64,000 bases of DNA from Sphingopyxis sp. (lineage in GTDB: Bacteria; Pseudomonadota; Alphaproteobacteria; Sphingomonadales; Sphingomonadaceae): assembly GCA_002733865.1 (NCBI GenBank), contig NVXM01000003.1, forward strand, positions 124,001 through 188,000, read 5' to 3'. The notes under the pieces are model-generated. The model made no database searches and was not told the DNA's origin. It was given only the letters and a program-made list of their open reading frames with translations. Position 1 is the stretch's first letter. Each line of letters begins with the position of its first letter. The position numbers and the translations under genes are program-made. Shown piece after piece: positions 1-7,790 of the stretch.

Positions 1-183
1 GAAAGCACCAGGATCGAGATCGCCGGGGACCTGCTGATGGGCTTTTGCTTCAACGCGATTGGTGCCGTTACACTGCACTGGAACTCGCAAGAATATATGG
101 ATGGCATTGTCGAAAGTTTTAGGAATCTTACGCAACTGGGACTGTCGGACATTCCGAAGCGAGGCAGAAAAAGCGTCGGCTGA
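1..183 (+). CDS. C-terminal fragment, probable TetR-type regulator
   Basis: An open frame runs in from the window edge and ends at a TGA at 181-183, giving the last 60 residues of a protein. The fragment has an amphipathic helix with the pattern MDGIVESFRNLTQLGL followed by a short basic tail. Ligand-binding domains of TetR/AcrR regulators often end in this way, but the DNA-binding part is outside the window. The family call is therefore weak and rests on style only. It is separated from rpsB by a 259-base gap, so it is probably not part of that operon. Confidence 0.35.
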   Translation, partial: ESTRIEIAGDLLMGFCFNAIGAVTLHWNSQEYMDGIVESFRNLTQLGLSDIPKRGRKSVG

Positions 184-442
184 CGCCGGTCTGTAACGGG
201 GCAGTGACGTTTCTGCCCATGCGGCCGGCTAATTCATAGCGGCAATCCGCAACCCGGTTGCTGGCACTTCGATTGTCGCGGATTCTATTTTAGCCCCGTT
301 TTAGGGTTGCATTTCGCTCCGCTTCGCCTTAACGGCACGCTCATTCCACATGGAAAGCACTCATACCGGTGCCAATGGCGGTCTTTCAGGTCGTTTGAGG
401 TTCTCAGCTTTCCAGAGGCATAACCGGATAAGGAGAACTATT
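184..442 (+). other. rpsB upstream region / leader
   Basis: This 259-base stretch lies between the stop of the upstream gene and rpsB. I see no convincing coding frame of its own. An in-frame ATG at 350 would extend rpsB by 31 residues, but those residues do not look like S2. The promoter of the rpsB-tsf block should lie here; I could not place a convincing -35/-10 pair. A Shine-Dalgarno AGGAG at 431-435 sits just before the chosen rpsB start. Confidence 0.4.
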
Positions 443-1396
443 ATGGCGGCCCCTGTCGTCACACTACAGCAATTGATTGAAGCCGGAGCGCATTTCGGCC
501 ACCAGACCCACCGCTGGAACCCGAAGATGAAACCGTACATCTTTGGCGCCCGCAACAGCGTCCATATTCTTGACCTTTCGCAGAGCGTGCCCCTGTTCGC
601 TCGGGCGCTCGACTTTATCGCCAACGCCGTTTCGGCTGGCGGCAAGGTCCTGTTCGTCGGTACCAAGCGTCAGGCGCAAGAGCCGATTGCCGAAGCAGCC
701 CGCGCCAGCGGCCAGCATTTCGTCAACCATCGCTGGCTCGGCGGCATGCTGACCAACTGGAAAACGATTTCCAACTCGATTCGCCGGATGAAAACCCTGG
801 AAGAGCAGCTCGGTGGCGACACCGCAGGCTTTACCAAGAAAGAAGTCCTGCAGATGACGCGTGAGCATACCAAGCTGGAGCTTTCGCTTGGCGGTATCCG
901 CGACATGGGCGGTATTCCCGATGTCATGTTCGTGATCGATGCCAACAAGGAAGAGCTGGCGATCAAGGAAGCCAATGTTCTGGGTATTCCGGTTGTCGCG
1001 ATTCTCGATTCCAACGTTGATCCAAGCAACATCGCTTTCCCGGTTCCGGGCAATGATGACGCAGCGCGCGCCATTCGTCTCTATTGCGAGTCGGTTGCGG
1101 CAGCGGCAACCAAGGGCGGCCAGGACGCTTCGGTTGCAGCGGGCGAAGATCTCGGTGCAGCGGTTGCTCCTCCGGTCGAGCAGATCGTTTCGAGCGAAGC
1201 CAATGCCAGCGCCATGACTTCCGGCGAAGAAGCTGCGGTTGCCGATATTGCTGAAATAGCGGCAGAGATGACAGGGTCTGAAAAGGCTCCTGCTGCGGCA
1301 GAGCCAAAGGCTGAAGAGAAAGCGGCTCCGAAAAAGGCTGAAGCCAAGGAAGATGACGCGAAGAAAGACGACGAAAAGGCAGAAGAAAAAGCCTGA
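443..1396 (+). CDS. rpsB: 30S ribosomal protein S2
   Basis: Structural protein of the small ribosomal subunit, 317 residues. The N-terminus ([20 protein letters not shown]) and the internal segment [17 protein letters not shown] are hallmark S2 sequences. The start is set at the ATG at 443 because AGGAG stands 7 bases upstream and S2 similarity begins directly after it; an ATG at 350 is in frame but adds unrelated sequence. The protein is about 75 residues longer than E. coli S2 (241). The extra part is an Ala/Glu/Lys-rich low-complexity tail from about residue 230 to the end. The gene heads the rpsB-tsf-pyrH-frr series, the usual bacterial order. Confidence 0.97.
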   Translation: MAAPVVTLQQLIEAGAHFGHQTHRWNPKMKPYIFGARNSVHILDLSQSVPLFARALDFIANAVSAGGKVLFVGTKRQAQEPIAEAARASGQHFVNHRWLGGMLTNWKTISNSIRRMKTLEEQLGGDTAGFTKKEVLQMTREHTKLELSLGGIRDMGGIPDVMFVIDANKEELAIKEANVLGIPVVAILDSNVDPSNIAFPVPGNDDAARAIRLYCESVAAAATKGGQDASVAAGEDLGAAVAPPVEQIVSSEANASAMTSGEEAAVADIAEIAAEMTGSEKAPAAAEPKAEEKAAPKKAEAKEDDAKKDDEKAEEKA

Positions 1397-1447
1397 ACTT
1401 GAAGCTTCTTTCTACCGTCATATATTGGCGCTAATAAATCACCAAGA

Positions 1448-1470
1448 GGGGCGGCATATTTTGTCGCCCC
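1448..1470 (+). terminator. hairpin between rpsB and tsf (attenuator candidate)
   Basis: GGGGCGGC at 1448-1455 can pair with GTCGCCCC at 1463-1470 around a 7-base AT-rich loop (8 pairs, one of them G-U). No clean T-run follows, so it may be a partial terminator or an mRNA processing or stabilising hairpin rather than a full stop. Such a site could lower tsf expression relative to rpsB. Confidence 0.5.
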
Positions 1471-1509
1471 CATTTCACATTTTCCGGTCAAGCAATTGAG
1501 GAACGAATA

Positions 1510-2433
1510 ATGGCTATTACAGCAGCAGCAGTGAAAGAACTGCGCGAGCGCACCGGTGCAGGCATGATGGATTGCAAAAAAGCACTGAACGAAACCAATG
1601 GCGACGTCGAAGCAGCGGTCGATCTGTTGCGGACCAAGGGCCTTGCTGCCGCGCAGAAGAAATCGAGCCGTACGGCAGCCGAAGGTCTTGTCGGTGTTGC
1701 TGTCGAAGGCACCAAGGGCGTTGCGGTTGAAGTGAACAGCGAAACCGACTTTGTCGCCAAGAATGACCAGTTCCAGGAGTTTGTTGCAAAGGTAACAGAC
1801 GTTGCTCTCGAGCAAAGCGAAGACGATGTCGAAGCGCTGCTCGCGGCAGAATATCCTGCTGGCGGTACGGTCAAGGACGTACTGACCAACAATATTGCGA
1901 CAATCGGTGAGAACCAGGCGATCCGCCGGATGAAAACCGTCGCGGTTTCCAGCGGTCTCGTGGTTTCCTATATTCACAATGCGGTAACTCCTACCATGGG
2001 CAAGATCGGTGTTCTGGTTGCACTGGAAAGCAACGCTGGTGCAGACGTTCTGGAGCCACTCGGCAAACAGATTGCGATGCATATCGCCGCTGCCTTCCCG
2101 CTGGCCCTGAATGCCGACGGTCTCGATCCTGAAATGCTGGAGCGTGAGCGCGCGATTGCCAAAGAAAAGGCAGCCGAATCCGGCAAGCCCGACAATATCG
2201 TCGAGAAGATGGTCGACGGCGCGATGGCAAAATTTGCCAAGGAAAATGCGCTGCTCAGCCAGACCTTCGTCATGGATAACAAGACTCCGGTTGCACAGGT
2301 TGTCGAGCAGGCCGCCAAGGATGCCGGCACAGATATCAAGCTGACCGAATATGTCCGGTTCCAGCTCGGCGAAGGCATTGAGAAGAAAGAAGATGATTTC
2401 GCAGCGGAAGTCGCGGCCGCGGTTGCAGGCTGA
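1510..2433 (+). CDS. tsf: translation elongation factor Ts
   Basis: Guanine-nucleotide exchange factor for EF-Tu, 307 residues, the usual length. The N-terminal UBA-like domain is clear ([19 protein letters not shown], then [14 protein letters not shown]). The core signature [17 protein letters not shown] follows at about residues 73-89. TFVMD at about residue 255 belongs to the C-terminal subdomain. It follows rpsB after 113 bases that contain a hairpin, and precedes pyrH, the standard arrangement. The ATG at 1510 follows a GAGGAA ribosome-binding site. Confidence 0.97.
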   Translation: MAITAAAVKELRERTGAGMMDCKKALNETNGDVEAAVDLLRTKGLAAAQKKSSRTAAEGLVGVAVEGTKGVAVEVNSETDFVAKNDQFQEFVAKVTDVALEQSEDDVEALLAAEYPAGGTVKDVLTNNIATIGENQAIRRMKTVAVSSGLVVSYIHNAVTPTMGKIGVLVALESNAGADVLEPLGKQIAMHIAAAFPLALNADGLDPEMLERERAIAKEKAAESGKPDNIVEKMVDGAMAKFAKENALLSQTFVMDNKTPVAQVVEQAAKDAGTDIKLTEYVRFQLGEGIEKKEDDFAAEVAAAVAG

Positions 2434-2477
2434 TCGCGCAGCGGATTGAATATTTCAGGCGGTAACGCTTGGCAGCA

Positions 2478-2505
2478 TGGCGCGGATTATCTATGGTCTG
2501 CGCCA
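2478..2505 (+). terminator. hairpin between tsf and pyrH
   Basis: TGGCGCGGA at 2478-2486 pairs with TCTGCGCCA at 2497-2505 (9 positions, one G-T), with a 10-base loop, followed by the T-rich stretch TTGTTGTATTT. This resembles an intrinsic terminator or attenuator placed 47 bases before pyrH. pyrH may therefore depend on read-through or on its own promoter. Confidence 0.55.
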
Positions 2506-2552
2506 TTGTTGTATTTGGGGCCGGATTGTGATTCCGGCAGGATGGGATTTGC

Positions 2553-3275
2553 ATGAAACGACCGGCGTTCAAGCGCATTTTGCTGAAGCTCTCTGGCGAA
2601 GTTCTGATGGGCTCGAGCGAATTCGGAATTGATCCGGAAACGGTCAACCGCATCGCCGCCGAAATCAAGTCGGCGAAGGAAGCAGGATTTGAACTCTGTC
2701 TGGTCGTGGGCGGCGGCAATATTTTCAGGGGGCTGGCAGCGGCGGCCAAAGGCTTCGAGCGCACCAGCGCCGATTATATGGGCATGCTGGCGACCGTGAT
2801 GAACGCTCTGGCGGTCCAGAACGCACTCGAGCAGATGGGTTGCGATACACGCGTATTGTCGGCCATCCCGATGGCAAGCGTCTGCGAGCCCTATATCCGC
2901 CGCAAGGCCGTTCGACATCTCGAGAAAGGCCGCATCGTTATTTTTGCCGCCGGTACCGGAAATCCCTATTTTACAACCGATACCGCGGCAGCGTTGCGGG
3001 CAGCAGAAATGGGCTGTGAAGCGCTGTTCAAGGGCACCAGCGTTGATGGTGTCTATAATGCCGATCCTAAACTTGATGCGACCGCCACCCGCTATGACGA
3101 ATTGAGTTTTGATCAGGTTTTGAGCGACAATTTGAAGGTAATGGACGCCAGTGCTGTCGCACTGTGTCGCGAGAACAAGATACCGATTGTCGTCTTTTCG
3201 ATCCGCGAGCAGGGCAATCTGGCGACCGTCCTGGGCGGCGGCGGAACCGCGACCATGGTCGGAACAACCGAATAA
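2553..3275 (+). CDS. pyrH: UMP kinase
   Basis: Phosphorylates UMP to UDP with ATP in de novo pyrimidine synthesis; cytosolic, of the amino-acid-kinase fold and hexameric in the family. 240 residues, the normal size. The N-terminal [14 protein letters not shown] is the ATP-site P-loop-like segment, [10 protein letters not shown] is the following glycine-rich loop, [17 protein letters not shown] contains the transfer-site Asp/Thr, and GVYNADP is the nucleotide-specific loop. It is followed after 18 bases by frr, and the two are likely co-transcribed. Confidence 0.97.
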   Translation: MKRPAFKRILLKLSGEVLMGSSEFGIDPETVNRIAAEIKSAKEAGFELCLVVGGGNIFRGLAAAAKGFERTSADYMGMLATVMNALAVQNALEQMGCDTRVLSAIPMASVCEPYIRRKAVRHLEKGRIVIFAAGTGNPYFTTDTAAALRAAEMGCEALFKGTSVDGVYNADPKLDATATRYDELSFDQVLSDNLKVMDASAVALCRENKIPIVVFSIREQGNLATVLGGGGTATMVGTTE

Positions 3276-3293
3276 TATTTAGAGGAAACAGCA

Positions 3294-3851
3294 ATGGCAA
3301 AATATGACAAAGCCGATCTGCAAAAACGGATGCATAGCACACTGGATGCTCTCAAGCACGACCTGAGCGGTCTTCGCACGGGCCGGGCCAATATCGCCCT
3401 GCTGGATACGATCAAGGTTGAGGTCTACGGTTCGAGCATGCCGCTCAACCAGGTCGCGACCGTCTCCGTGCCAGAACCGCGCATGCTGTCGGTCCAGGTC
3501 TGGGACAAGGGCAATATACAGCCTGTGGAAAAGGCGATCCGTTCGGCCAGCCTCGGACTCAATCCGATGGTTGACGGTCCCAATATCAGGCTCCCGATTC
3601 CCGATCTGACCGAGGAACGGCGCAAGGATCTGGCAAAGCTGACGGGGCAATTTGCCGAGAAAGCCCGCATCGCGATCCGCAACGTCCGGCGCGACGGCAT
3701 GGATGATCTGAAAGCGGACGAAAGCAACAAAGAGATCAGTGAAGACGACCGGAAGCGGCTCGAAACCGAAGTTCAGAAACTGACCGACGAGATGATTGCC
3801 GAAGCTGACAAGCTGGCCGAAGCCAAAGAGCAGGAAATCCTCACTCAGTGA
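3294..3851 (+). CDS. frr: ribosome recycling factor
   Basis: Splits post-termination ribosomes together with EF-G. 185 residues, exactly family size. The signature LRTGRANIALLDTIKVEVYG is at about residues 27-46, and the C-terminal coiled-coil arm contains KDLAKLTGQFAEKARIAIRN. A GAGGAAA ribosome-binding site stands before the ATG at 3294. Its stop overlaps the GTG start of uppS (GTGA), showing tight translational coupling of the pyrH-frr-uppS-cdsA-dxr-rseP series. Confidence 0.97.
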   Translation: MAKYDKADLQKRMHSTLDALKHDLSGLRTGRANIALLDTIKVEVYGSSMPLNQVATVSVPEPRMLSVQVWDKGNIQPVEKAIRSASLGLNPMVDGPNIRLPIPDLTEERRKDLAKLTGQFAEKARIAIRNVRRDGMDDLKADESNKEISEDDRKRLETEVQKLTDEMIAEADKLAEAKEQEILTQ

Positions 3852-4615
3852 AGCTCGCCCGGTCCAAGAACGGTTCTCTAGATCCGGTCCAAGGCGCGAC
3901 CGGCCTGTCCGATCCGACGCATGGGGCTCGCCATGTCGCGATCATCATGGACGGCAATGGACGATGGGCGAAGCGCAGGCACCTTCCACGCGCCCTGGGC
4001 CACAAGAAAGGTGTTGAGGCGGTCCGCAATATCGTGCGGGTGGGCGGAGAAATGGGCTTAGAGGCGATGACGCTTTATGCGTTTTCGTCGGAAAACTGGA
4101 ATCGGCCCCAGGAAGAAGTTAGCGATCTGATGGGATTGCTGCGGCAATATATTCAGTCCGATATCGAAGAATTTGTCGAAAATGGCGTGCGGTTGAAGGT
4201 GATCGGCAACTACAAGGCGCTGGAGCCTGATATTGTCGCGATGATCGACAACGCGATTGCAAGGACCGCAGCGAATAGCAGAATGACGCTGGCGGTGGCG
4301 CTAAACTACGGTGCGCAGGACGAAATGCTGCGCGCGGTCCAGCATATTGCCTGCAGCGTTGCAGCAGGCGATGTGACGCCTGAAGCCATCAATATCGACC
4401 ATATTTCGGGGGCTTTGGATACGTCCGATCTGCCACCACTCGATTTGCTGATCAGAACATCAGGGGAATTGCGGCTATCCAATTTTCTGCTCTGGCAGGC
4501 GGCCTATTCGGAACTCTATTTTACCGACACGCTCTGGCCCGACTTTGACCAGTCAGAGCTGGAGAAAGCTCTGCAATCCTTTGGACATCGCGAACGACGG
4601 TTCGGTGGGCGCTGA
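3848..4615 (+). CDS. uppS: isoprenyl transferase (undecaprenyl diphosphate synthase)
   Basis: Makes the C55 lipid carrier for cell-wall synthesis by cis-addition of isopentenyl diphosphate to farnesyl diphosphate; cytosolic and membrane-associated. The key motif HVAIIMDGNGRWAKRR is at about residues 29-44 and holds the catalytic Asp of the DGNGRW loop. TLYAFSSENWNRP, DLLIRTSGELRLSNFLLWQ and ELYFTDTLWPDF are the other conserved regions. The start is GTG at 3848, overlapping the frr stop. The first 28 residues are a variable extension. Length 255, normal. Confidence 0.96.
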   Translation: MKLARSKNGSLDPVQGATGLSDPTHGARHVAIIMDGNGRWAKRRHLPRALGHKKGVEAVRNIVRVGGEMGLEAMTLYAFSSENWNRPQEEVSDLMGLLRQYIQSDIEEFVENGVRLKVIGNYKALEPDIVAMIDNAIARTAANSRMTLAVALNYGAQDEMLRAVQHIACSVAAGDVTPEAINIDHISGALDTSDLPPLDLLIRTSGELRLSNFLLWQAAYSELYFTDTLWPDFDQSELEKALQSFGHRERRFGGR

Positions 4616-4617
4616 GC

Positions 4618-5421
4618 ATGGCTGAACCCGCTGCTCCCGCGACTGGCAAAGCCAACGAGTTGCAAACCCGTGCCATAGTGGGCGTGCTTCTGATTACCGC
4701 AGCTGTCCTGGCCGAATATTTTGGCGGCATTTTCCTGTGGTTTCTTGTCGTGCTGATGGCGCTGGGTATCATGAGCGAATGGGCGGGGCTGACCGGCCGG
4801 CGGGACAACCGGCTGCTGGCCATGTACGCCTTGTCGGTGCCCTTGGCGATCATGTCGCCGTGGGCGGCAGGTCCGTCTTTTTTGGCCCTGGGGCTGATCA
4901 TCGGCGCCGCCATGTTTGTGGCTGTTTTTGACCGGTCGTTCAAGCTTGCCGCAGGCGTGTTTTACGCTGGCTTGCCAGCACTCGCGATTGTCTATCTGCG
5001 GGATATCGAAAATGGTATTCTGCTTGTCTTCTGGACGCTCGCGCTGGTCTGGGCGACCGATATCGGGGCCTATTTTTCCGGTCGTGCGATCGGTGGGCCG
5101 AAGCTCGCCCCGAAATATAGTCCCAACAAGACCTGGGCTGGCCTGGTCGGCGGGGTTGTTCTGACCGCGGCCGTAAGTTTTATATTGCACATCTATTGGG
5201 GGCTTCCCTTCTATCTGGTGCTGCTCAGCATTCCGCTGGCGGTGCTGGCGCAAATGGGGGACCTGTTTGAAAGCTGGCTCAAACGCAAGGCCGGCGCGAA
5301 GGATAGCGGAACAATCTTCCCGGGTCACGGCGGCGTGATGGACCGGCTCGACGGGCTCATTCCGGTCGCTCCGGTGGTTGCAATGATCATGCTTGCTGAC
5401 AGTCTGTCTGCAGTCTCATGA
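4618..5421 (+). CDS. cdsA: phosphatidate cytidylyltransferase
   Basis: Integral membrane enzyme that makes CDP-diacylglycerol from phosphatidate and CTP, the branch point to all phospholipids. 267 residues with about seven hydrophobic segments. The C-terminal signature is present: KRKAGAKDSGTIFPGHGG followed by VMDRLDG. WATDIGAYFSGRAIGGPKL is the conserved metal/substrate region at about residues 146-164. It starts 2 bases after uppS and overlaps dxr by 4 bases (ATGA). Confidence 0.95.
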   Translation: MAEPAAPATGKANELQTRAIVGVLLITAAVLAEYFGGIFLWFLVVLMALGIMSEWAGLTGRRDNRLLAMYALSVPLAIMSPWAAGPSFLALGLIIGAAMFVAVFDRSFKLAAGVFYAGLPALAIVYLRDIENGILLVFWTLALVWATDIGAYFSGRAIGGPKLAPKYSPNKTWAGLVGGVVLTAAVSFILHIYWGLPFYLVLLSIPLAVLAQMGDLFESWLKRKAGAKDSGTIFPGHGGVMDRLDGLIPVAPVVAMIMLADSLSAVS

Positions 5422-6578
5422 CCAGGTCCGTCTCCATATTCGGGGCGACGGGATCGGTGGGCCAGTCGACCCTGGACCTGATCCGGCAGCATCCGGGTCA
5501 ATATGATGTCATTGCGCTGACCGCCAACGGCAATGCGTCCCAATTGGCCGCTCTTGCGAAGGAGTTTTCCGCGCAGGTCGCGGTTGTCGCCGATGAGGCC
5601 GCTTATGCTGAACTCAAGCAGGAGCTTGCAGGAACGTCGATTGAGGCCGCGAGTGGCATGCAGGCGCTGGAGGATGCGGCTGCTCTCGGGGCAGACTGGA
5701 CGATGGCGGCGATCGTCGGTTGTGCCGGACTGCCGCCGACGCTGGCAGCGCTGCGCTGCGGCAAGACGGTGGCGCTGGCCAACAAGGAGGCACTGGTCTC
5801 CGCCGGGGCGCTGATGATGACCGAGGCGCGCAAGGCGGGGGCAACATTGCTGCCGGTCGATTCCGAGCATAATGCGATATTTCAGGCGCTGCAGGGCGGG
5901 CGGATCGATCAGGTCCGCAAAATAACGCTGACCGCCAGCGGCGGCCCGTTCCGGACGTGGACGCGCGAACGGATGGCCAGTGTCACGCCGGAGCAGGCGG
6001 TGGCGCACCCCAACTGGGACATGGGCGCCAAGATTTCCGTCGACAGCGCGACCATGATGAACAAGGGGCTGGAACTGATCGAGGCCCATCATCTGTTTCC
6101 CGTCGGACTCGAGAATATCGAGATCCTCGTCCACCCGCAGTCGGTGATCCATTCGATGGTCGAATATCACGACCGCTCCACGCTCGCCCAGCTGGGTTCT
6201 CCCGACATGCGGATCCCGATTGCTAGCGCGCTGGCCTGGCCGGAACGGATGACAACCAATTGCAAGCCGCTTGATCTGGCGGAGATCGGCAGGCTGGAAT
6301 TCGAACAGCCCGATGAAAGCCGGTTCCCCGCGACCATGATCGCCAGGGCCGCGATCATGGCCGGGGGCGGGAAGCCGGCGATGCTCAACGCCGCCAACGA
6401 AGTTGCGGTCGCGGCGTTTCTCAAGCGCGCGGTTCAGTTTCTGGACATCACAGAGATTGTATCGCGGCTGCTAGATAGTTATAGCCCGCCGGAACCAAGC
6501 GCATTGACGGATATTTTTGCGATAGACAAAGAGACGCGCGTTCGGACCGAGCAACTGGTCGAGGAATTGAAGGTTTGA
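5418..6578 (+). CDS. dxr: 1-deoxy-D-xylulose 5-phosphate reductoisomerase
   Basis: Second step of the non-mevalonate isoprenoid pathway: DXP to MEP with NADPH and a divalent metal. 386 residues. The NADPH loop GATGSVGQSTLDLI is at the N-terminus; LANKEALVSAG, LPVDSEHNAIFQ (metal ligands Asp and Glu) and NWDMGAKISVDSATMMNKGL are all intact. It supplies precursors to the UppS encoded two genes upstream. It overlaps cdsA (ATGA) and rseP (TTGA). Confidence 0.97.
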   Translation: MTRSVSIFGATGSVGQSTLDLIRQHPGQYDVIALTANGNASQLAALAKEFSAQVAVVADEAAYAELKQELAGTSIEAASGMQALEDAAALGADWTMAAIVGCAGLPPTLAALRCGKTVALANKEALVSAGALMMTEARKAGATLLPVDSEHNAIFQALQGGRIDQVRKITLTASGGPFRTWTRERMASVTPEQAVAHPNWDMGAKISVDSATMMNKGLELIEAHHLFPVGLENIEILVHPQSVIHSMVEYHDRSTLAQLGSPDMRIPIASALAWPERMTTNCKPLDLAEIGRLEFEQPDESRFPATMIARAAIMAGGGKPAMLNAANEVAVAAFLKRAVQFLDITEIVSRLLDSYSPPEPSALTDIFAIDKETRVRTEQLVEELKV

Positions 6579-7699
6579 CGGATAATCCCGGTATTTTGAT
6601 CTATTTATTATCCTTTCTGATCGTCATTGGCGTGCTCGTTTTCGTGCACGAAATGGGGCATTATCTGGTCGGCCGCTGGTGTGGCGTCAAGGCGGAAACC
6701 TTTTCCATTGGCTTCGGCAAGGAAATCGCCGGATGGACCGACAAGCGCGGGACACGCTGGAAAGTCTGCATGTTGCCGCTAGGCGGCTATGTCCAGTTTG
6801 CCGGTGACATGGACCCCTCCGGCGTGAAGAGCAAAGACTGGCTCAGCCTGCCGGCAGAAGAACGCAATCAGACGTTCCAGTCCAAGTCTCTCTGGAAACG
6901 CGCAGCGATTGTTTTTGCCGGACCTGCGATCAACTTCATTTTTGCCATTTTGATCATCATGGGCTTCGTCATCGCCTATGGCACCAGCGCTACGCTGCCC
7001 GTTGCCAGTGAAATTACTCCCGATTCAACCGCGGCAACGATTGGGCTGGAGCCCGGCGACAAGATAATTTCCGTCGACGGAGAGAAAATCGCACTGTTTG
7101 ACGATCTGCGGCAGAAAATAATGCTGATTCCCGATCAGAATGTCGAAATCGTTTATGAGCGCGATGGTCAGCGGATCGCCAAAGAGGCCAAGATTGGCGT
7201 CAATCTGTTGGAAGACCGGTTTGGCAACGAATATCGGATCGGCATGTTGGGCATGTCATCCAGCAAGGTTGAGTGGCGCGAAGTCAGCCCGCTGGAAGCA
7301 CCGGTCGTCGCAGTTGAGAAAACCATTGGTATCGTCGACCAGATCACGACCACCCTCGGTCAGGTGATTACCGGCAAGCGTTCGGTCAAAGAGCTGGGCG
7401 GGCCGCTGAAAATTGCTCAGGTTTCAGGTGAACAGTTCAAACTGGGGATGGAAAGCTTCATTCTTTTTGTCGCGCTGATCTCAATTAACTTGGGGTTCAT
7501 CAACTTGCTGCCAATCCCGATGCTCGATGGAGGGCATCTGATGTTCTATGCGATTGAAGCGGTGCGCAGGAAGCCGGCGAATGCGAAAGTGCAGGAATGG
7601 GCCTTTCGGTCCGGACTGGCACTGGTCATGGTGTTCATGCTGGTCGTGACATTCAACGATTTGTCGTCATTTGGTCTATTCCGTTCTATCTCTGGCTGA
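6575..7699 (+). CDS. rseP: RIP metalloprotease RseP (site-2 protease)
   Basis: Inner-membrane zinc protease that cleaves anti-sigma factors and signal-peptide remnants. The HEMGH zinc motif is at residues 25-29 inside the first membrane helix. A PDZ domain spans about residues 130-195 (SEITPDSTAATIGLEPGDKI is its typical substrate loop). The C-terminal LPIPMLDGGHLMFY supplies the third zinc ligand Asp. 374 residues, with one PDZ visible where E. coli RseP has two. The start is TTG at 6575, overlapping the dxr stop. It lies before bamA, the standard order in proteobacteria. Confidence 0.94.
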   Translation: MTDNPGILIYLLSFLIVIGVLVFVHEMGHYLVGRWCGVKAETFSIGFGKEIAGWTDKRGTRWKVCMLPLGGYVQFAGDMDPSGVKSKDWLSLPAEERNQTFQSKSLWKRAAIVFAGPAINFIFAILIIMGFVIAYGTSATLPVASEITPDSTAATIGLEPGDKIISVDGEKIALFDDLRQKIMLIPDQNVEIVYERDGQRIAKEAKIGVNLLEDRFGNEYRIGMLGMSSSKVEWREVSPLEAPVVAVEKTIGIVDQITTTLGQVITGKRSVKELGGPLKIAQVSGEQFKLGMESFILFVALISINLGFINLLPIPMLDGGHLMFYAIEAVRRKPANAKVQEWAFRSGLALVMVFMLVVTFNDLSSFGLFRSISG

Positions 7700-7790
7700 T
7701 TGACCATTGATTGACGGGCTGCATTGGGGCAGGGGATTGGCGAGGTTGGTGCCAATGTGCCAATGTCATTTTTTATTTTTGGTTTATGGT

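Noticed and set aside
1081-2082. 333-codon minus-strand frame across rpsB and tsf
   Set aside because: It crosses two clear ribosomal/translation genes and has no family features.
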